Below are positions 63,272 to 64,000 of a DNA stretch of 64,000 nucleotides, piece after piece. Position numbers and translations under genes: made by a program. The stretch is taken from positions 1 through 64,000 of the forward strand of contig BMJD01000007.1 of the NCBI GenBank assembly GCA_014642895.1, in the 5' to 3' direction. Positions within the stretch are counted from its first letter, which is position 1; the number at the start of each line of letters is the position of its first letter. The stretch comes from Lentibacillus populi. GTDB lineage: Bacteria > Bacillota > Bacilli > Bacillales > Amphibacillaceae. Below the pieces are notes generated by a model, which saw only the letters and a program-made list of their open reading frames with translations, made no database searches and was not told where the DNA came from.

Positions 63272-63838
63272 ATGGCGAAAAGGATTTTGATTCTTGCTGG
63301 TGATGCAGTAGAAGCGTTGGAAATTTACTACCCATACTTCCGCTGTCTGGAGGAGGGATACGAAACAACGATAGTTGCTTCCAGTGCAAAAAAAGTCCAA
63401 ACGGTTGTCCATGATTTTATCGGGTGGGAGACATACACGGAGAAAGAGGGGTACCTAATCGAAGCAACAGCAACATTCGAGGATGTCAATCCAATAAAAT
63501 ATGACGGACTGATTATCCCTGGTGGCCGTGCTCCTGAACATATTCGGCTAAACAAACATGTCCCGAAAATTGTCAGCCATTTTTTTGAGGCGAATAAACC
63601 GATCGCTGCCGTCTGCCATGCAAGTCTTGTGCTTACAACGGTAAAAGAACATCTGAAAGGTCGGGAAATGACCGCGTATATTGCTTGTAAACCAGAGGTA
63701 GAAGCGGCTGGTGGCAGTTATGTTGAGAAACCTCTGCATACGGACGGCAACCTTGTATCCGGACACGCTTGGCCAGATCTGCCTGGGTTGATGAAGGAAT
63801 TTATCAAACAGGTAAACCAGGCTAGTGTAGAGGTGTAA
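63272..63838 (+). CDS. DJ-1/PfpI family protein
   Basis: 188 residues from ATG after AAGGAGG. DJ-1 fold with cysteine nucleophile in AAVCHASLVLTTVKEH near residue 115, N-terminal LILAGDAVEALEIYYPYFR and Glu in the usual place (VEALE). Differs clearly from the copy at 35238. Proposed roles in the family are glyoxalase-like or stress-related hydrolase. It is the last gene in the window, alone in its unit. Confidence 0.9.
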   Translation: MAKRILILAGDAVEALEIYYPYFRCLEEGYETTIVASSAKKVQTVVHDFIGWETYTEKEGYLIEATATFEDVNPIKYDGLIIPGGRAPEHIRLNKHVPKIVSHFFEANKPIAAVCHASLVLTTVKEHLKGREMTAYIACKPEVEAAGGSYVEKPLHTDGNLVSGHAWPDLPGLMKEFIKQVNQASVEV

Positions 63839-63842
63839 TTTT

Positions 63843-64000
63843 GAACAAAGGCGCAAGCGCCCGTTTAGCGACGTATGGACTGGACTGAGCCGTAGGAGAT
63901 AAAGGAAACATGCCCCTGCAAAAGGGGTATGCCGACGTTGGACGCAAAGTCCGTTCTTAGTCGGCCTTCCTCCTTCCCCGAACCGATGTTGACTTATCGT
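63843..64000. repeat. Structured extragenic repeat at window end
   Basis: The stretch contains GGCGCAAGCGCC (palindrome), GCCGTAGGAG, CCCCTGCAAAAGGGG (hairpin) and GGACGCAAAGTCC (hairpin). It shows no open frame and continues past the window. Such compact structured DNA is repeated in the intergenic regions of related Bacillaceae; whether it is an RNA element or a mobile repeat is not decided. Confidence 0.6.

Noticed and set aside
1..64000. tRNA, rRNA, tmRNA or known riboswitch
   Set aside because: I looked in gene gaps for cloverleaf, anti-SD and known aptamer patterns and found none that I could support.

Overview
The window is chromosomal DNA of a low-GC Gram-positive bacterium. Purine-rich Shine-Dalgarno sequences, frequent TTG/GTG starts and B. 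subtilis-type gene families (MupG/MurQ/MurP/MurR, PucR/PucM/PucG, GbsR, YmaF) point to Bacillaceae. The choline-to-glycine-betaine genes and a lone betaine-binding lipoprotein fit a halotolerant genus of the Virgibacillus/Oceanobacillus/Lentibacillus kind; the genus is inference. I saw no rRNA, tRNA, CRISPR array, intact transposase or prophage.

Layout. (1) 1-4.9 kb: taurine dissimilation on the minus strand (GntR regulator, alanine dehydrogenase, taurine:pyruvate aminotransferase, LysR regulator, start of sulfoacetaldehyde acetyltransferase), with a divergent AtoE-type carrier. (2) 6.4-13.5 kb: an EamA exporter, a tripartite tricarboxylate transporter (tctCBA) and its probable CitA/CitB-type two-component system, with a CcpA cre match upstream of tctC. 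(3) 13.7-25.6 kb: a TcaA-like zinc-ribbon protein, a sugar ABC importer, a BadF-type amino-sugar kinase and the divergent mupG-murQ-murP-murR operon for cell-wall MurNAc salvage. (4) 25.6-30.7 kb: a polymorphic-toxin locus of type VII secretion style (DUF4176-like protein, small helical partners, PT-TG/LHH nuclease toxin, SUKH immunity protein), with a near-perfect 0.8-kb tandem duplication and a decayed second toxin. (5) 31-41 kb: C39-like protease, flavodoxin, YmaF, glycerol dehydrogenase, DJ-1 protein, then cudC/cudA/cudB-like choline oxidation genes. (6) 41.5-48 kb: a TOTE-type primase-helicase, a zeta-toxin-like kinase with a small partner, and a broken plus an intact yyaL-type gene. (7) 48-53.7 kb: a coiled-coil surface protein and DUF6114 membrane protein, then an apparent deletion junction joining a DUF6230-like remnant to an acyl-CoA dehydrogenase. 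(8) 54-62.8 kb: urate catabolism under PucR, with a broken guanine deaminase. A DJ-1 protein and a structured extragenic repeat end the window.

How it works together: most of the window is scavenging. Taurine nitrogen is passed to pyruvate and released by Ald; the two-carbon sulfonate goes to Xsc. MurNAc enters by MurP and is processed by MupG and MurQ. Choline becomes betaine. Urate becomes allantoin. The accessory segments show recent rearrangement: tandem duplication, a pseudogenised toxin, a probable gene-gene deletion junction, a broken yyaL copy, a decayed HxlR regulator and two intergenic arrays with the same 21-bp period.
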